A DNA stretch of 64,000 nt. Origin: Larkinella rosea. GTDB taxonomy: Bacteria > Bacteroidota > Bacteroidia > Cytophagales > Spirosomataceae. The stretch is taken from assembly GCF_003858635.1 (NCBI RefSeq), contig NZ_RQJO01000008.1:682001-746000 (forward strand), read 5' to 3'. The position numbers were made by a program, and so were the translations under genes. The notes beneath the pieces were generated by a model. The model had not been told where the DNA came from, did no database searches, and saw only the letters and a program-made list of their open reading frames with translations. Below are positions 45,068 through 55,754 of the stretch, piece by piece. Position 1 is the stretch's first letter, and the number at the start of each line of letters is the position of its first letter.

Positions 45068-46108
45068 CTATTTCACATTAATCACATTCTGCGCATCCGG
45101 TTTAGCTTCGGCTTGTGGACTGCGGCCTTTCAGCATCACGATCAGGAAGCTGAGGGCACCCAGCACGACGACGTAGAACCACTGCGTAAACAGCATGAGT
45201 GTCGCCATTGTCGCACCATCCTGATTACTGATTCCGTAAAGCGCCAGTGCTGCGCCGACCAGAATGTTAAAGGTTCCGGCACCGCCCTGAACGGGTGCTG
45301 CCATGCCCAGGGCGCCCATGATCAGAATCGTCAGACCGGCGCGCCAGCCCAGATCGGCGGTTTGGGGCATGGCGAAAAACAGAACGAACGACATGAAATA
45401 ATACATCGTCCAGATCAAAACCGTGTGCAATACAAACGCGCCGGGACTTTTCAGTTTACGAACACTGACTAAACCTTCGAGCAATCCGACGACGAACTTT
45501 TCAACGCGTTGGTAGAACGGTTTCTGGCGGAGAATTTCTTTATACCGATTATAGAAAAACCAGATCATTACGGCAAATCCGAGCAGACAGCCACCGGCAA
45601 TCACGAGCAGCCAGGTGTTGTTCTGTAAACCGCTTACGTTGAATTTCGAGGCAAAGAAATCCATCAGGAACGTACTCAGCCGGTTGAACTCGATCAGGAA
45701 AGTCGCCCCGATGAGCAGAAACAGCATAATGACGTCGAAAATCCGTTCGGCAACGACGGTTCCAAAACTGACATTGACCGGAACGCCTTCCAGCCGGTTC
45801 AGGGTTCCGCAGCGGGTGACTTCGCCCATGCGCGGCACCACCAGATTGGCAAAATAACCGGTCAGAACCGATACCGTGGTGTTGAACTGCGCCGGTCGAT
45901 AGCCCACCACCGGTTCCAGCAGCAAACTCCAGCGATAGGCGCGGCTCCAGTGCGCGACCACGGTCAGCAGACCCGAAACCGCAATCCAGCTGTAATTCGC
46001 TTTACTGAACGCATCGAACATGGCGGCCCGATCAATGTCTTTAAACACATACCAGAGCAAGCCCGCAGCAATGCTGAGCGAAATACCGTATTTCAGAATA
46101 TTTTTCAA
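45068..46108 (-). CDS. Flippase-like membrane protein (LPG-synthase transmembrane domain, UPF0104)
   Basis: Polytopic inner-membrane protein, 346 residues, of the lysylphosphatidylglycerol-synthase transmembrane/UPF0104 family, a flippase-like fold with about 8-9 helices. Signature elements are an early WIAVSGLLTVVAHWSRAYRW, the segment LVVPRMGEVTRCGTLNR, and a late GALGMAAPVQGGAGTFNILVG. The catalytic synthase domain is absent. A role in moving a lipid-linked intermediate is inferred from the fold; the substrate is unknown. Both ends are flanked by family C repeats. Confidence 0.88.
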   Translation of the reverse strand: MKNILKYGISLSIAAGLLWYVFKDIDRAAMFDAFSKANYSWIAVSGLLTVVAHWSRAYRWSLLLEPVVGYRPAQFNTTVSVLTGYFANLVVPRMGEVTRCGTLNRLEGVPVNVSFGTVVAERIFDVIMLFLLIGATFLIEFNRLSTFLMDFFASKFNVSGLQNNTWLLVIAGGCLLGFAVMIWFFYNRYKEILRQKPFYQRVEKFVVGLLEGLVSVRKLKSPGAFVLHTVLIWTMYYFMSFVLFFAMPQTADLGWRAGLTILIMGALGMAAPVQGGAGTFNILVGAALALYGISNQDGATMATLMLFTQWFYVVVLGALSFLIVMLKGRSPQAEAKPDAQNVINVK

Positions 46109-46109
46109 G

Positions 46110-46234
46110 CGTATGGAGATGGTTGGATGGCTGAAGGATGATTTAAAATACCTGGATGGTTAAATGGTTTTGAAGGGTTGAATGATGATTAAAATTACAG
46201 GAAGCCAGTCAACCATTCAAAACCATTCAAATTA
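46110..46234. repeat. GGATGGTTAAA-type repeat, family C copy 2
   Basis: Left: GGATGGTTAAATGGTTTTG and variants (46121-46175). Right: CAACCATTCAAAACCATTC (46208-46226). Vocabulary is shared with 44984-45066, so the same element sits on both sides of the flippase-like gene. Confidence 0.65.
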
Positions 46235-46582
46235 TTAAACCAAATGATTATTGGTGTCGGGAAAAACCACCAGCGGTTTGTAGGTTCTGGCTTCATCAGT
46301 GGTCATCATGCCGTAGGAAATGATGATGATGATGTCGCCGACCTGCGCCCGACGGGCGGCTGCGCCGTTGAGGCAGATGATACCAGAACCCCGTTCACCC
46401 TTGATTACATAGGTAATCAGGCGTTCGCCGTTGTTATTGTTGACAATATGAACCTGCTCATTTTCAAGCAATCCGGCGGCATCCATCAGGTCTTCGTCGA
46501 TGGTGATGCTGCCGACGTAATTCAGTTCAGCCTGCGTCACCCGGACCCGGTGAATTTTGGATTTCATTACGGTAATAAACAT
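46235..46582 (-). CDS. panD: Aspartate 1-decarboxylase proenzyme
   Basis: Pyruvoyl-dependent enzyme making beta-alanine for pantothenate, 115 residues. The self-cleavage site Gly-Ser is in [10 protein letters not shown], near residues 29-30, and produces the pyruvoyl group. [20 protein letters not shown] is the conserved core. I start at 46582 ([15 protein letters not shown]), which aligns with MIRTMLQGKLHRV of E. coli; the ATG at 46567 is possible. The longer frame to 46639 is not supported. It lies downstream of panC on the same strand. Confidence 0.93.
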   Translation of the reverse strand: MFITVMKSKIHRVRVTQAELNYVGSITIDEDLMDAAGLLENEQVHIVNNNNGERLITYVIKGERGSGIICLNGAAARRAQVGDIIIIISYGMMTTDEARTYKPLVVFPDTNNHLV

Positions 46583-46695
46583 AGTTGTAGGGACTGCCCG
46601 GTTCAAATGGGCGATCAAAAATAGTGAAAAACCGCCCATCCGTAGCAGTCACCGCAAAAACAGCCCGTGAACGGAGTTAGTTCAGTCCATTTTTG

Positions 46696-47538
46696 TCATA
46701 AAACGAGGTTGTCGATCAGCCGCGTTTTGCCCAGATGAGCGGCAATGCACAGGGCCGTTGCGCCCGGTGCCTGGAGTTGTTCAACGGCCTGAAGCGTGTC
46801 GGCGTTGGCGATTTCAAAATATTCCAACCGGAAGGCCGGATGATTCTCTAAGTAACTGACTACGGCGGCTTTAGCGGTTTCGATTGAGCCTTCGTGCCGC
46901 AAAATTTCCTGCGCCTTGACCAGCGCCCGGTACAGCGCGGGGGCTTCCTGCCGTTCGTCGGTCGACAGGTTGCGGTTGCGCGACGACATGGCCAAACCGT
47001 CGTCTTCCCGGACAATGGGCTGGCGAACCAGTTCCAGCTGAAAGCCCAGATCGCGGATCAGCCGTTTGACGACGGCCACCTGTTGCAGGTCTTTCTGACC
47101 GAAATACGCCCGGTCGGGCTGGACGATGTTGAATAACTTGGAAACCACAATGCCGACGCCGTTGAAATGGCCCGGCCGGAAAGCCCCTTCCAGCACGGTT
47201 TCCAGTTCGCCAAAATTCAGTTTCAGAACCGGCAGGCTCGGGTACATTTCGGCTACGGAAGGCGCAAAAACCAGATCGCAACCGGCTTCTTCGAGCAATT
47301 TGCAATCGGCTTCCAGGGTTTTCGGGTACCGGGCGAGGTCGTCGGGGTTGTTGAATTGGGTCGGATTGACAAAAATGCTGCAAACCGTGAGGTCGTTAGC
47401 GGTTTTACTGGCGTCGACCAGCGCCAGGTGGCCCGCGTGCAAAGCCCCCATCGTGGGAACCAGTCCGATCGATTGCCCGGTCCGGCGTTGACTATCAAGT
47501 GCTTGTCGTATACCTGCTATGGTTTCGTAGAGTTGCAT
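46696..47538 (-). CDS. panC: Pantoate--beta-alanine ligase
   Basis: Pantothenate synthetase, 280 residues, joining pantoate and beta-alanine with ATP. Motifs: LVPTMGALHAGHLALVDASK with HxGH, QKDLQQVAVVKRLIRDL, and MSSRNRNLS (KMSKS-like). I start at the ATG at 47538 (MQLYETIAGIRQAL); the frame to 47601 continues through the divergent promoter region. The gap of 113 bases to panD still allows co-transcription. The next gene on the other strand starts 200 bases away. Confidence 0.94.
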   Translation of the reverse strand: MQLYETIAGIRQALDSQRRTGQSIGLVPTMGALHAGHLALVDASKTANDLTVCSIFVNPTQFNNPDDLARYPKTLEADCKLLEEAGCDLVFAPSVAEMYPSLPVLKLNFGELETVLEGAFRPGHFNGVGIVVSKLFNIVQPDRAYFGQKDLQQVAVVKRLIRDLGFQLELVRQPIVREDDGLAMSSRNRNLSTDERQEAPALYRALVKAQEILRHEGSIETAKAAVVSYLENHPAFRLEYFEIANADTLQAVEQLQAPGATALCIAAHLGKTRLIDNLVL

Positions 47539-47648
47539 ATCCGAATGTGAGTGATTTTTATCGTCCGTTTGGTGGATTGGCCCGAAGCGCAAGTTCGGCA
47601 TCCGGTGGTTATTATTGACAAAACAGGAGTTTTTCTGGCGAAATTCTA

Positions 47649-47679
47649 TTGAAATACCAGAAAAAATTGTATAATTTTG
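47649..47679 (+). promoter_or_regulatory. Promoter of the starch-synthase-like gene
   Basis: TTG (47649-47651), 20 bases, TAATTTTG (47672-47679), an exact TAnnTTTG. The predicted start is about 50 bases before the ATG. Confidence 0.6.
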
Positions 47680-47738
47680 CAGATTTTTAATTTAGTCCGC
47701 TACGGCGGTGTATTTCACTAAAGCCCCCCAATCGTGTT

Positions 47739-48548
47739 ATGAGCAAACTTCGGATTCTCTACGTTGCCAGTGAAATCAACCCATTTCTGCAGACCTCAGC
47801 CGTTGCCGATTTTGTTCGGAAACTGCCTCAGGCGATGCAGGAACGCGGTATGGAAATTCGCATCCTGGTGCCACGTTTCGGGCTGATCAACGAGCGAAAG
47901 AACCGGTTACACGAGGTGGTCCGTTTATCGGGGATCAATATTACGGTGGGCGACGAAGAAAAACCGCTGATCATCAAGGTGGCTTCCATTCCCAATGCCA
48001 AACTTCAGGTGTATTTTATTGACAATGAAGACTATTTCCAGCGTAAACACGTTTTTCTTGACAAGGACGACCGATTTTACGAAGACAACGACGAGCGGAC
48101 GATTTTCTTCTGCAAAGGCGTGCTGGAAACCGTGAAAAAATTAGGCTGGTCACCCGATATCGTCCATTGCAATGACTGGATGACGGCCCTGATTCCGCTG
48201 TATCTGAAAACCACGTACAAAAACGACCCCATGTTCAAGGATACCAAATCGGTATTCTCGGTTTACAACAGTTCATTTTCCTACCGTTTCGACGACGGCC
48301 TGGTTGAAAAAGCCAAAGCAATGGATGTGGACGAAGACATGTTGAAATACCTGAAATCGGCTGATTTCGACGGATTTATCCGGATGGGCTGTACCTATGC
48401 CGACATGGTGGTGAAAGCCGATGAAGATTATAGCGAGAGTTTAAATACCATTTTGAATGATTTGTCCGACAAGAAAGTTGAACTTACCGAAGAAGGCCAG
48501 GAAGTTGCTGATCAATACTACAATCTCTATACGGAGCTGGCGGGCTAA
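47739..48548 (+). CDS. Half-length starch/glycogen-synthase-like (GT5 N-domain) protein
   Basis: 269 residues matching only the N-terminal Rossmann domain of GT5 synthases (ILYVASEINPFLQTSAVADFV at the start, SPDIVHCNDWMTALIPLYL in the middle). Two features argue against sugar transfer: the usual K-(T/V)-G-G-L-A-D motif is replaced by QTSAVAD, and the C-terminal domain with the catalytic ExFE region is missing, the protein instead ending in a short acidic helix. So it is likely a binding or regulatory protein, though commonly annotated as glycogen/starch synthase. It is followed by DUF4270 after 7 bases. Confidence 0.75.
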   Translation: MSKLRILYVASEINPFLQTSAVADFVRKLPQAMQERGMEIRILVPRFGLINERKNRLHEVVRLSGINITVGDEEKPLIIKVASIPNAKLQVYFIDNEDYFQRKHVFLDKDDRFYEDNDERTIFFCKGVLETVKKLGWSPDIVHCNDWMTALIPLYLKTTYKNDPMFKDTKSVFSVYNSSFSYRFDDGLVEKAKAMDVDEDMLKYLKSADFDGFIRMGCTYADMVVKADEDYSESLNTILNDLSDKKVELTEEGQEVADQYYNLYTELAG

Positions 48549-48555
48549 TCGGTCG

Positions 48556-49917
48556 GTGAACGCCGTTCGGCTCAGTCTGCTGGCCGGAATGGTTGCGCTG
48601 GTGTCGGTATTGGTGGCCTGCGAAGAGCCGAAAGACATCGGTTTGCCACCGACTACGGCCATCGGTGTTCTGTATACCGATACGCTGTCTGTCAAAACGT
48701 CTACGGTGTTGCTCGACTCGGTGGTGACTGACCGCAACAGTCGCTTGTTTGTGGGGCAGTATAACGACCCGGTTTTTGGAAAAGTGTCGGCCAAAACGTT
48801 CGGGCAGTTGTACGTTTCCGGCGGTAGTTTTAAAACCGAAGGCGAAATCGTTTACGATTCCGTTCGGGTGCTGGTGGGCTATTCGTACGTTTACGGCGAT
48901 ACGTCGAAAACGCAGGATATTTACGTTCACCGGCTGACGGAAGACATGGACTCCACCAAACGGTACACGAACACTTCGTCAGTGGCTTATGCCGCAACTC
49001 CGCTGACCAAAATTACGCTAAAGCCAACGGCGGCCGGTGGTGCCGGATACGGTCGTTTGCCGGATGCACTGGGGCGTGAACTACTGGAACTTTCGAAAGG
49101 CTCCGGCGTTGTTCAGGCCGATTTTCAGAAGGTATTCAAAGGCATTGCCGTGGTTCCGGATGCGGCCAATACGACGGTTTTTGGGTTCTCCAACAACATG
49201 TTTGTGGAATTGTATTACCACAAGGCAACAGACTCGACGGCGTTGGGAATTGATTTCTTTACGACCGCCGGTAAACCGTCATTCAGCCAGATCAAGATTG
49301 ACCGGTCGGCCACGAAACTGGCGGCTCTGAGCCTGACGAATTCGTTACCCGCTTCGGCTACGGGCGGAGAGGTGTTTGTGCAGAGTGCGACGGGTGTGAC
49401 GACGAGACTGAACTTTCCGACCCTGCTGAATCTGAAAAAAGAAAGCGGCCGGATTGCCATCAACCGGGCTGAGCTGAACCTTTTTGTGAAAGGAAGCAGC
49501 CCCGGTGGGCCTATTCCGCCCCTGATGACGCTGGCCCAGACGGACGACAACAACCGGATTTTATACTCGCCCGAAACCGGCACCGCAACCCGGCTGCTGC
49601 ATCTGGTGCAGGTTCAGGGAGGAACGTTTCAAACCACCAATAAGTGGTATTATCCCCAGGTGGTCGCCTACAGCAGCCGCCCCAAAACCTATACGTTCGA
49701 CGTAACGACGTACTTGCAGTCGATTCTGATTGGTGTTCAGGCGAATAACAGCCTGGTGTTGTTACCAACCACCAACACTTCGTTGACCACAACGAGCCAG
49801 ACAACGGGTGCGACGAACTTTCTGGCGCAACCGTACATTAATAATCAGCTAAACGGGGCCATTTTGAATGGACCGATGAATGCCAAACTGGTGGTATTTT
49901 ATACGTATACGCCCTAA
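48556..49917 (+). CDS. DUF4270 lipoprotein
   Basis: Envelope lipoprotein of 453 residues. I start at the GTG at 48556, giving an RLSLLAGMVALVSVLVAC signal with lipobox; the frame open to 48457 overlaps the previous gene. Mature protein begins CEEPKDIGLPP. DUF4270 family members are large beta-rich surface proteins of unknown function found across Bacteroidota. Long stretches of Ser/Thr-rich beta structure fill the second half. It is the second gene of the operon with the starch-synthase-like protein. Confidence 0.82.
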   Translation: MNAVRLSLLAGMVALVSVLVACEEPKDIGLPPTTAIGVLYTDTLSVKTSTVLLDSVVTDRNSRLFVGQYNDPVFGKVSAKTFGQLYVSGGSFKTEGEIVYDSVRVLVGYSYVYGDTSKTQDIYVHRLTEDMDSTKRYTNTSSVAYAATPLTKITLKPTAAGGAGYGRLPDALGRELLELSKGSGVVQADFQKVFKGIAVVPDAANTTVFGFSNNMFVELYYHKATDSTALGIDFFTTAGKPSFSQIKIDRSATKLAALSLTNSLPASATGGEVFVQSATGVTTRLNFPTLLNLKKESGRIAINRAELNLFVKGSSPGGPIPPLMTLAQTDDNNRILYSPETGTATRLLHLVQVQGGTFQTTNKWYYPQVVAYSSRPKTYTFDVTTYLQSILIGVQANNSLVLLPTTNTSLTTTSQTTGATNFLAQPYINNQLNGAILNGPMNAKLVVFYTYTP

Positions 49918-49937
49918 GGTTTTACCCTTCATTGAAG

Positions 49938-49966
49938 AGCCAGCCCACAATAGGCTGGCTTTTTTG
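49938..49966 (+). terminator. Intrinsic terminator of the DUF4270 operon
   Basis: AGCCAGCC-CACAATA-GGCTGGCT followed by TTTTT, 21 bases after the stop. Confidence 0.9.
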
Positions 49967-50126
49967 TTTCTGTACTTTTCGGTTAAAAAGCGTGTCAATG
50001 AGCGGTTTTGTTGGTATCTTTCCCAGAAAGAAAGTGGTTTCCTGTTAATATTTTAGGAATAAAAGAGCACTTTCTAAACTATTTTAAAAACTGATTGACA
50101 CAACACCATTTTAATTTCAAAAGCCT

Positions 50127-51980
<1,854 letters not shown>

Positions 51981-52001
51981 CGAAATACGGTTTTTTAGGG
52001 A

Positions 52002-52041
52002 TAGACCCATACGGTTTTTAAAACGGTACGGGTCTATTTTT
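52002..52041 (+). terminator. Terminator of glmS
   Basis: ATAGACCC (52002-52009) pairs with GGGTCTAT (52031-52038), with partial pairing inside and a T-rich tail. Confidence 0.7.
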
Positions 52042-52105
52042 ATTTACATCCGATGCATTTGATTGCTAACTTGCAGCCCGGTTTCCCTAAAAACCATTTC
52101 CACGT

Positions 52106-52477
52106 ATGGCAACGAAAAAAATCATATTTTCCCCCGACGCTCCGGCGCCCATTGGCCCTTACAACCAGGCCGTTATGGTGAACGAGACGTTGTATGTATC
52201 CGGTCAGATTGCGCTCGACGTGGCGTCGTCCGGCGATATTCAGGCCGAAACCCGTAAAGTGATGGAAAACATCGGCGCTATTTTGAAAGTGGCCGGTCTC
52301 ACCTTCGAAAACGTGGTAAAAGCTTCCATTTTTGTGAAAGATCTCACTAATTTCGGCGCAATCAACGAGGTCTACGGCAGCTTTTTTACCGCCGATCCGC
52401 CCGCCCGCGAAACCGTGGAAGTGGCGCGTTTGCCGAAAGATGTCAATGTGGAAATCTCCGTTATTGCAGTTCAATAA
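52106..52477 (+). CDS. ridA: RidA-family enamine/imine deaminase
   Basis: Cytoplasmic 123-residue homotrimeric protein of the YjgF/YER057c/UK114 family, which hydrolyses reactive enamines such as 2-aminoacrylate. Signature motifs: APAPIGPYNQAV near the start, YVSGQIALD, the Arg and Glu regions in FVKDLTNFGAINEVYGSFF and PPARETVEVARLP near the C-terminus. The Arg that binds the carboxylate is present (PPARETV). Monocistronic; the stop (TAA) is the first base of the AGGAAGAAGG repeat. Confidence 0.93.
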   Translation: MATKKIIFSPDAPAPIGPYNQAVMVNETLYVSGQIALDVASSGDIQAETRKVMENIGAILKVAGLTFENVVKASIFVKDLTNFGAINEVYGSFFTADPPARETVEVARLPKDVNVEISVIAVQ

Positions 52478-52550
52478 GGAAGAAGGAGGAAAGGAGGAAC
52501 GGATGTTACCGTACTTTCCCTTTCCTCCCTTCCTCCTTTTCTCCTTTTAT
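52475..52550. repeat. Purine/pyrimidine palindrome between ridA and gltX
   Basis: AAGGAAGAAGGAGGAAAGGAGG (52477-52498) on the left mirrors TTTCCTCCCTTCCTCC (52521-52536) with imperfect pairing. It occupies the whole 74-base gap from the ridA stop to the gltX start. Confidence 0.7.
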
Positions 52551-52551
52551 T

Positions 52552-54075
52552 ATGTCTGAAATACGCGTTCGTTTTGCACCCAGCCCCACCGGCCCGCTTC
52601 ACATCGGCGGAGTGCGGACGGCTCTTTATAATTACCTGTTTGCCCGAAAACACGGCGGGAAAATGCTGCTCCGGATCGAAGATACGGACCAAAACCGCTT
52701 CGTGCCCGGTGCCGAAGAGTACATTGTCGAATCCCTGAAGTGGGTCGGCATCGAAATTGATGAAGGTCTGACGAAAGGTGGTCCGGATGCACCCTATCGG
52801 CAATCGGAGCGCAAGGCGATTTACCGCGAATACGCCGAACGGCTGGTTTCGGAAGGAAAAGCCTACTATGCGTTCGATACGGCGGAAGAACTGGAAGCGA
52901 TGCGGAAACGCATGGAAGAAGCAAACGCTCCGGCGGCCCAGTACAATTCCATCACGCGGCTGCAGATGAAAAACTCGCTGACGCTGAAACCGGACGAAGT
53001 GAAAACGCTGATCGAGTCGGGCAGTCCGTACGTGATTCGGCTGAAAGTGCCTAAAAAAGAAGATGTCCGGCTGAACGACCTGATTCGTGGCTGGGTGGTG
53101 GTGCATTCGTCGCAGATCGACGATAAAGTGCTGCTGAAATCGGACGGTATGCCGACGTATCACCTGGCCAACATTGTTGATGACCATTTGATGGGCATTA
53201 CGCACGTTATTCGCGGAGAAGAATGGTTGCCGTCGGCTCCGCTGCACGTGTTGCTGTACCGGTTTTTGGGTTGGGAAAGCACCATGCCACAATTTGCGCA
53301 TTTGCCGCTGTTGCTAAAACCGGATGGCAACGGAAAGCTCAGCAAGCGCGACGCCGATCTGGGCGGTTTTCCGGTTTTTCCGCTCCAATGGAAAGATCCG
53401 TTTTCCGATACGGTGGCGCGCGGTTTTCGCGAAGACGGTTATTTGCCAGACGCATTAGTTAATTTTCTGGCCTTTCTGGGCTGGAATCCCGGCACGGAGC
53501 AGGAGATGTTCACGATGGATGAACTGATTCAGGCGTTTAGTCTGGAGCAGATCAACAAAGCCGGGGCGCGGTTCGATATTCAGAAAGCGAAGTGGTTCAA
53601 CCACGAATATTTGCGGCAGCAGCCGAACGAGCAACTCGCCGAAGCGATTGTGCAGCAGGCGGCCGCCGACGGTATTGATTGTTCGCCGGAAAAAGCAGCC
53701 AAAATTGCCGGATTGCTGAAAGAACGGGTCAACTTTGCCAATGAGATTTACACCGAGTCCGCGGTTTTTTTCCGGGCACCGCAGAGCTACGATCCGGCGA
53801 TTGTGTCGGGCAAATGGAACGAGGAAGCTGTTCGGGCTTTGACCGCATTTAAAGATGCATTAACTTCGGTAGCCGAACCGCTGACGGCTGAGCTGGCGAA
53901 GGTTACGCTGGCGGAAACGATGACGGCCATCGGTGTGAAACAGGGCAAAATCATGCAGGCACTGCGGCTGGCAATCACCGGCGTCGGCGCCGGGCCGGAT
54001 CTGATGATCACGCTGGAAATCATCGGCAAACAGGAAACCATTGACCGGTTGCAGAAAGCGACAACAGAGTTATGA
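52552..54075 (+). CDS. gltX: Glutamate--tRNA ligase
   Basis: Class I aminoacyl-tRNA synthetase, 507 residues. HIGH motif in FAPSPTGPLHIGGVRTALYNYL, KMSKS-like KLSKRDADLGG near 265, and a helical anticodon-binding C-terminus. Non-discriminating activity cannot be judged from sequence. The last codons GAG TTA TGA lie inside the GAGTTAAG-type palindrome, so the extreme C-terminus may have been altered by the repeat. Confidence 0.95.
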   Translation: MSEIRVRFAPSPTGPLHIGGVRTALYNYLFARKHGGKMLLRIEDTDQNRFVPGAEEYIVESLKWVGIEIDEGLTKGGPDAPYRQSERKAIYREYAERLVSEGKAYYAFDTAEELEAMRKRMEEANAPAAQYNSITRLQMKNSLTLKPDEVKTLIESGSPYVIRLKVPKKEDVRLNDLIRGWVVVHSSQIDDKVLLKSDGMPTYHLANIVDDHLMGITHVIRGEEWLPSAPLHVLLYRFLGWESTMPQFAHLPLLLKPDGNGKLSKRDADLGGFPVFPLQWKDPFSDTVARGFREDGYLPDALVNFLAFLGWNPGTEQEMFTMDELIQAFSLEQINKAGARFDIQKAKWFNHEYLRQQPNEQLAEAIVQQAAADGIDCSPEKAAKIAGLLKERVNFANEIYTESAVFFRAPQSYDPAIVSGKWNEEAVRALTAFKDALTSVAEPLTAELAKVTLAETMTAIGVKQGKIMQALRLAITGVGAGPDLMITLEIIGKQETIDRLQKATTEL

Positions 54076-54172
54076 GTTAAGAATTATGAGTTAAGAATTA
54101 TGAAGTAAAATAGCCTGCTTCAGCCTACCGCCGGGCGGCCCCGTTTTAACTCTTAATTCTTAACTCTTAACT
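54068..54172. repeat. GAGTTAAGAATTA-type palindrome after gltX
   Basis: Left arm 54068-54093 and right arm 54147-54172 pair over 26 bases with two mismatches. Each arm is built from a GAGTTAAGAATTAT unit. The left arm contains the gltX stop codon. Confidence 0.85.
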
Positions 54173-54181
54173 AAAAATGGG

Positions 54182-54424
54182 ATGGCAAAGAAAGTCACTA
54201 AACCCGAAGACCAACCGAACGAGAAACCGCGGGTTCACAAAGAACTGGAAGGTTTCGACATCAAAATCAACACGTTCGGCGAGATTACGAACAGCTACGA
54301 TATTGATAAAATCAATGCGTTCCTGAACAAAACCGTTGACGACAAAAAGCTCCGGAACCGCAAGGATCTGAAAGATGGTGAGAAAGGTGAGGAAGGCGAA
54401 TACGAAGATGGCGAAGAGGAGTAG
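54182..54424 (+). CDS. Conserved hypothetical acidic protein
   Basis: Unrecognised 80-residue protein. The middle, ELEGFDIKINTFGEITNSY, followed by IDKINAFLNKTVDDKKL, is well ordered in appearance, and the tail is a run of Glu, Gly and Asp. No signal or membrane helix. It starts 10 bases after the gltX repeat and ends 53 bases before the AIM24 gene. Charged tails of this kind often occur in proteins that bind ribosomes or nucleic-acid machinery, but nothing here proves a role. Confidence 0.7.
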   Translation: MAKKVTKPEDQPNEKPRVHKELEGFDIKINTFGEITNSYDIDKINAFLNKTVDDKKLRNRKDLKDGEKGEEGEYEDGEEE

Positions 54425-54476
54425 TTTAATTTCCCCAGAGTTAATCGGTACTATTAATCTGTAATTCATACTTTTC

Positions 54477-55256
54477 ATGCGTTCTCACGAAATTGATTAC
54501 AAGATCATCGGTGAAGACATTCAGGTCGTCGAAATCGAACTGGACCCGAACGAAACCGTCATCGCCGAAGCCGGAGCCATGCTGTTCATGGAAGATGGTA
54601 TTCAGTTTGAAACCAAAATGGGCGATGGTTCGCAGGCTACCCAGAGCATTATGGGCAAGCTGTTTCAGGCCGGATCCCGTCTGCTGACGGGTGAGTCGCT
54701 GTTCATGACGCACTTTACCAACCGCGGCTACGGCAAACGGAAAGTGGCGTTTGCCGCCCCGTATCCTGGCACCGTTATGCCGATCGATCTGGCCAAAATT
54801 TATGGAAATCAGCTGATTGTGCAGAAAGATGCCTTCCTGTGTGCCGCATTGGGAACCCAGATCAACATTCACTTCAACCAGCGGATTGGCAGCGGTTTTT
54901 TTGGCGGTGAAGGCTTTATTCTCCAGAAACTCCAGGGCGACGGTCTGGCGTTTATTCACGCCGGGGGCGTGGTGATCGAGCGGCAACTCAATAATGAAAC
55001 ACTGCGGGTCGATACGGGTTGCGTCGTTGGATTTGAGCCCTCGATCGGCTTCGATATTCAGCGTTCAGGCGGTTTGAAATCCATGATTTTTGGTGGAGAA
55101 GGCCTGTTTCTGGCAACGTTGCGCGGAACCGGAAAAGTCTGGATTCAGTCGATGCCGATCTCTAAACTGGTCGATCGGCTGTCGCCGGGCGGAGGACAGG
55201 CCCGCAAGGAAGGCGGCTCCGTGCTGGGTGGTTTAGGGAATTTATTTGAGGATTAA
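54477..55256 (+). CDS. AIM24/TIGR00266-family protein
   Basis: Cytoplasmic protein of 259 residues of the AIM24 (TIGR00266) family, a beta-rich fold named after a yeast mitochondrial protein. Features: [20 protein letters not shown] near the start, [13 protein letters not shown], and the glycine-rich [21 protein letters not shown] toward the end. Function in bacteria is unknown. It follows the small acidic protein and may share its transcript. A perfect 28-bp palindrome follows it. Confidence 0.88.
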   Translation: MRSHEIDYKIIGEDIQVVEIELDPNETVIAEAGAMLFMEDGIQFETKMGDGSQATQSIMGKLFQAGSRLLTGESLFMTHFTNRGYGKRKVAFAAPYPGTVMPIDLAKIYGNQLIVQKDAFLCAALGTQINIHFNQRIGSGFFGGEGFILQKLQGDGLAFIHAGGVVIERQLNNETLRVDTGCVVGFEPSIGFDIQRSGGLKSMIFGGEGLFLATLRGTGKVWIQSMPISKLVDRLSPGGGQARKEGGSVLGGLGNLFED

Positions 55257-55263
55257 TCGGTTG

Positions 55264-55341
55264 ACTATGATTACGGTGATTGAAATGATGTCATTGATTT
55301 AGACAAGAAAATCACATCATTTCAATCACCGTAATCATAGT
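55264..55341. repeat. GATTACGGTGAT-type palindrome, family B copy 2
   Basis: Perfect 28-bp inverted repeat: 55264-55291 (starting ACTATGATTACGGTGATTG) and 55314-55341 (ending CACCGTAATCATAGT). It uses the same unit as the array at 24737-24988. Confidence 0.9.
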
Positions 55342-55356
55342 TCAGATAATAGTTTT

Positions 55357-55647
55357 ATGGAAATCATTTGTGTAAACGACAGCTTTCCGGCGCCGGTTTT
55401 GGCGTTTTATGCTGAATTTGGGGTTCAGATTCCTAAAGCGGATCAAATGTACACGGTTCGGATGGTGAAGCGGCATACCAACGGCGAAACCGGCGTACTG
55501 CTGAGTGAAATTCAAAACCCGGACGTGCCGGTGCGTCACCCGGTTTTGGGCGAGGTCTGGTTTGAGCCAACCTTTAACATCAACCGGTTTCGAACCTTGC
55601 TGGGGCTACCCGTTCGGCAGGAAGAACTGGAAATGATTAACTCATAA
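55357..55647 (+). CDS. Conserved hypothetical protein, 96 residues
   Basis: Unrecognised small cytoplasmic protein beginning MEIICVNDSFPAPVLAFYAEFG. It has a compact alpha/beta look with a final LLGLPVRQEELEMINS helix and no signal or membrane segment. Starts 15 bases after the family B palindrome and is followed by a strong terminator. Its short form with a mid-protein VRMVKRHTNGETG resembles small phage-associated proteins, but the match is too weak to name. Confidence 0.65.
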   Translation: MEIICVNDSFPAPVLAFYAEFGVQIPKADQMYTVRMVKRHTNGETGVLLSEIQNPDVPVRHPVLGEVWFEPTFNINRFRTLLGLPVRQEELEMINS

Positions 55648-55694
55648 GGATTTACGCAGTTGACCGGTTTTCAAAAACCGGCGGAAATTGAATG

Positions 55695-55722
55695 GCCCGG
55701 CACGAAACCGCCGGGCTTTTTC
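55695..55722 (+). terminator. Intrinsic terminator before gldD
   Basis: GCCCGGC (55695-55701), 8-base loop ACGAAACC, GCCGGGC (55710-55716), then TTTTT. It supports a gldD start downstream of it rather than at 55692. Confidence 0.85.
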
Positions 55723-55754
55723 GTTTACTTTTTCAGGTAACTTCTCATCCATCT

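Noticed and set aside
47739-48548. Functional glycogen synthase (glgA)
   Set aside because: Half length, and the nucleotide-sugar binding motif is replaced by QTSAVAD.
49967-50126. glmS ribozyme upstream of glmS
   Set aside because: No recognisable ribozyme core in the leader, and the element is typical of Firmicutes.
55692-55754. Longer N-terminus of GldD from 55692
   Set aside because: It would cross a strong terminator and place the lipoprotein signal internally; the GTG at 55755 gives a normal signal peptide.
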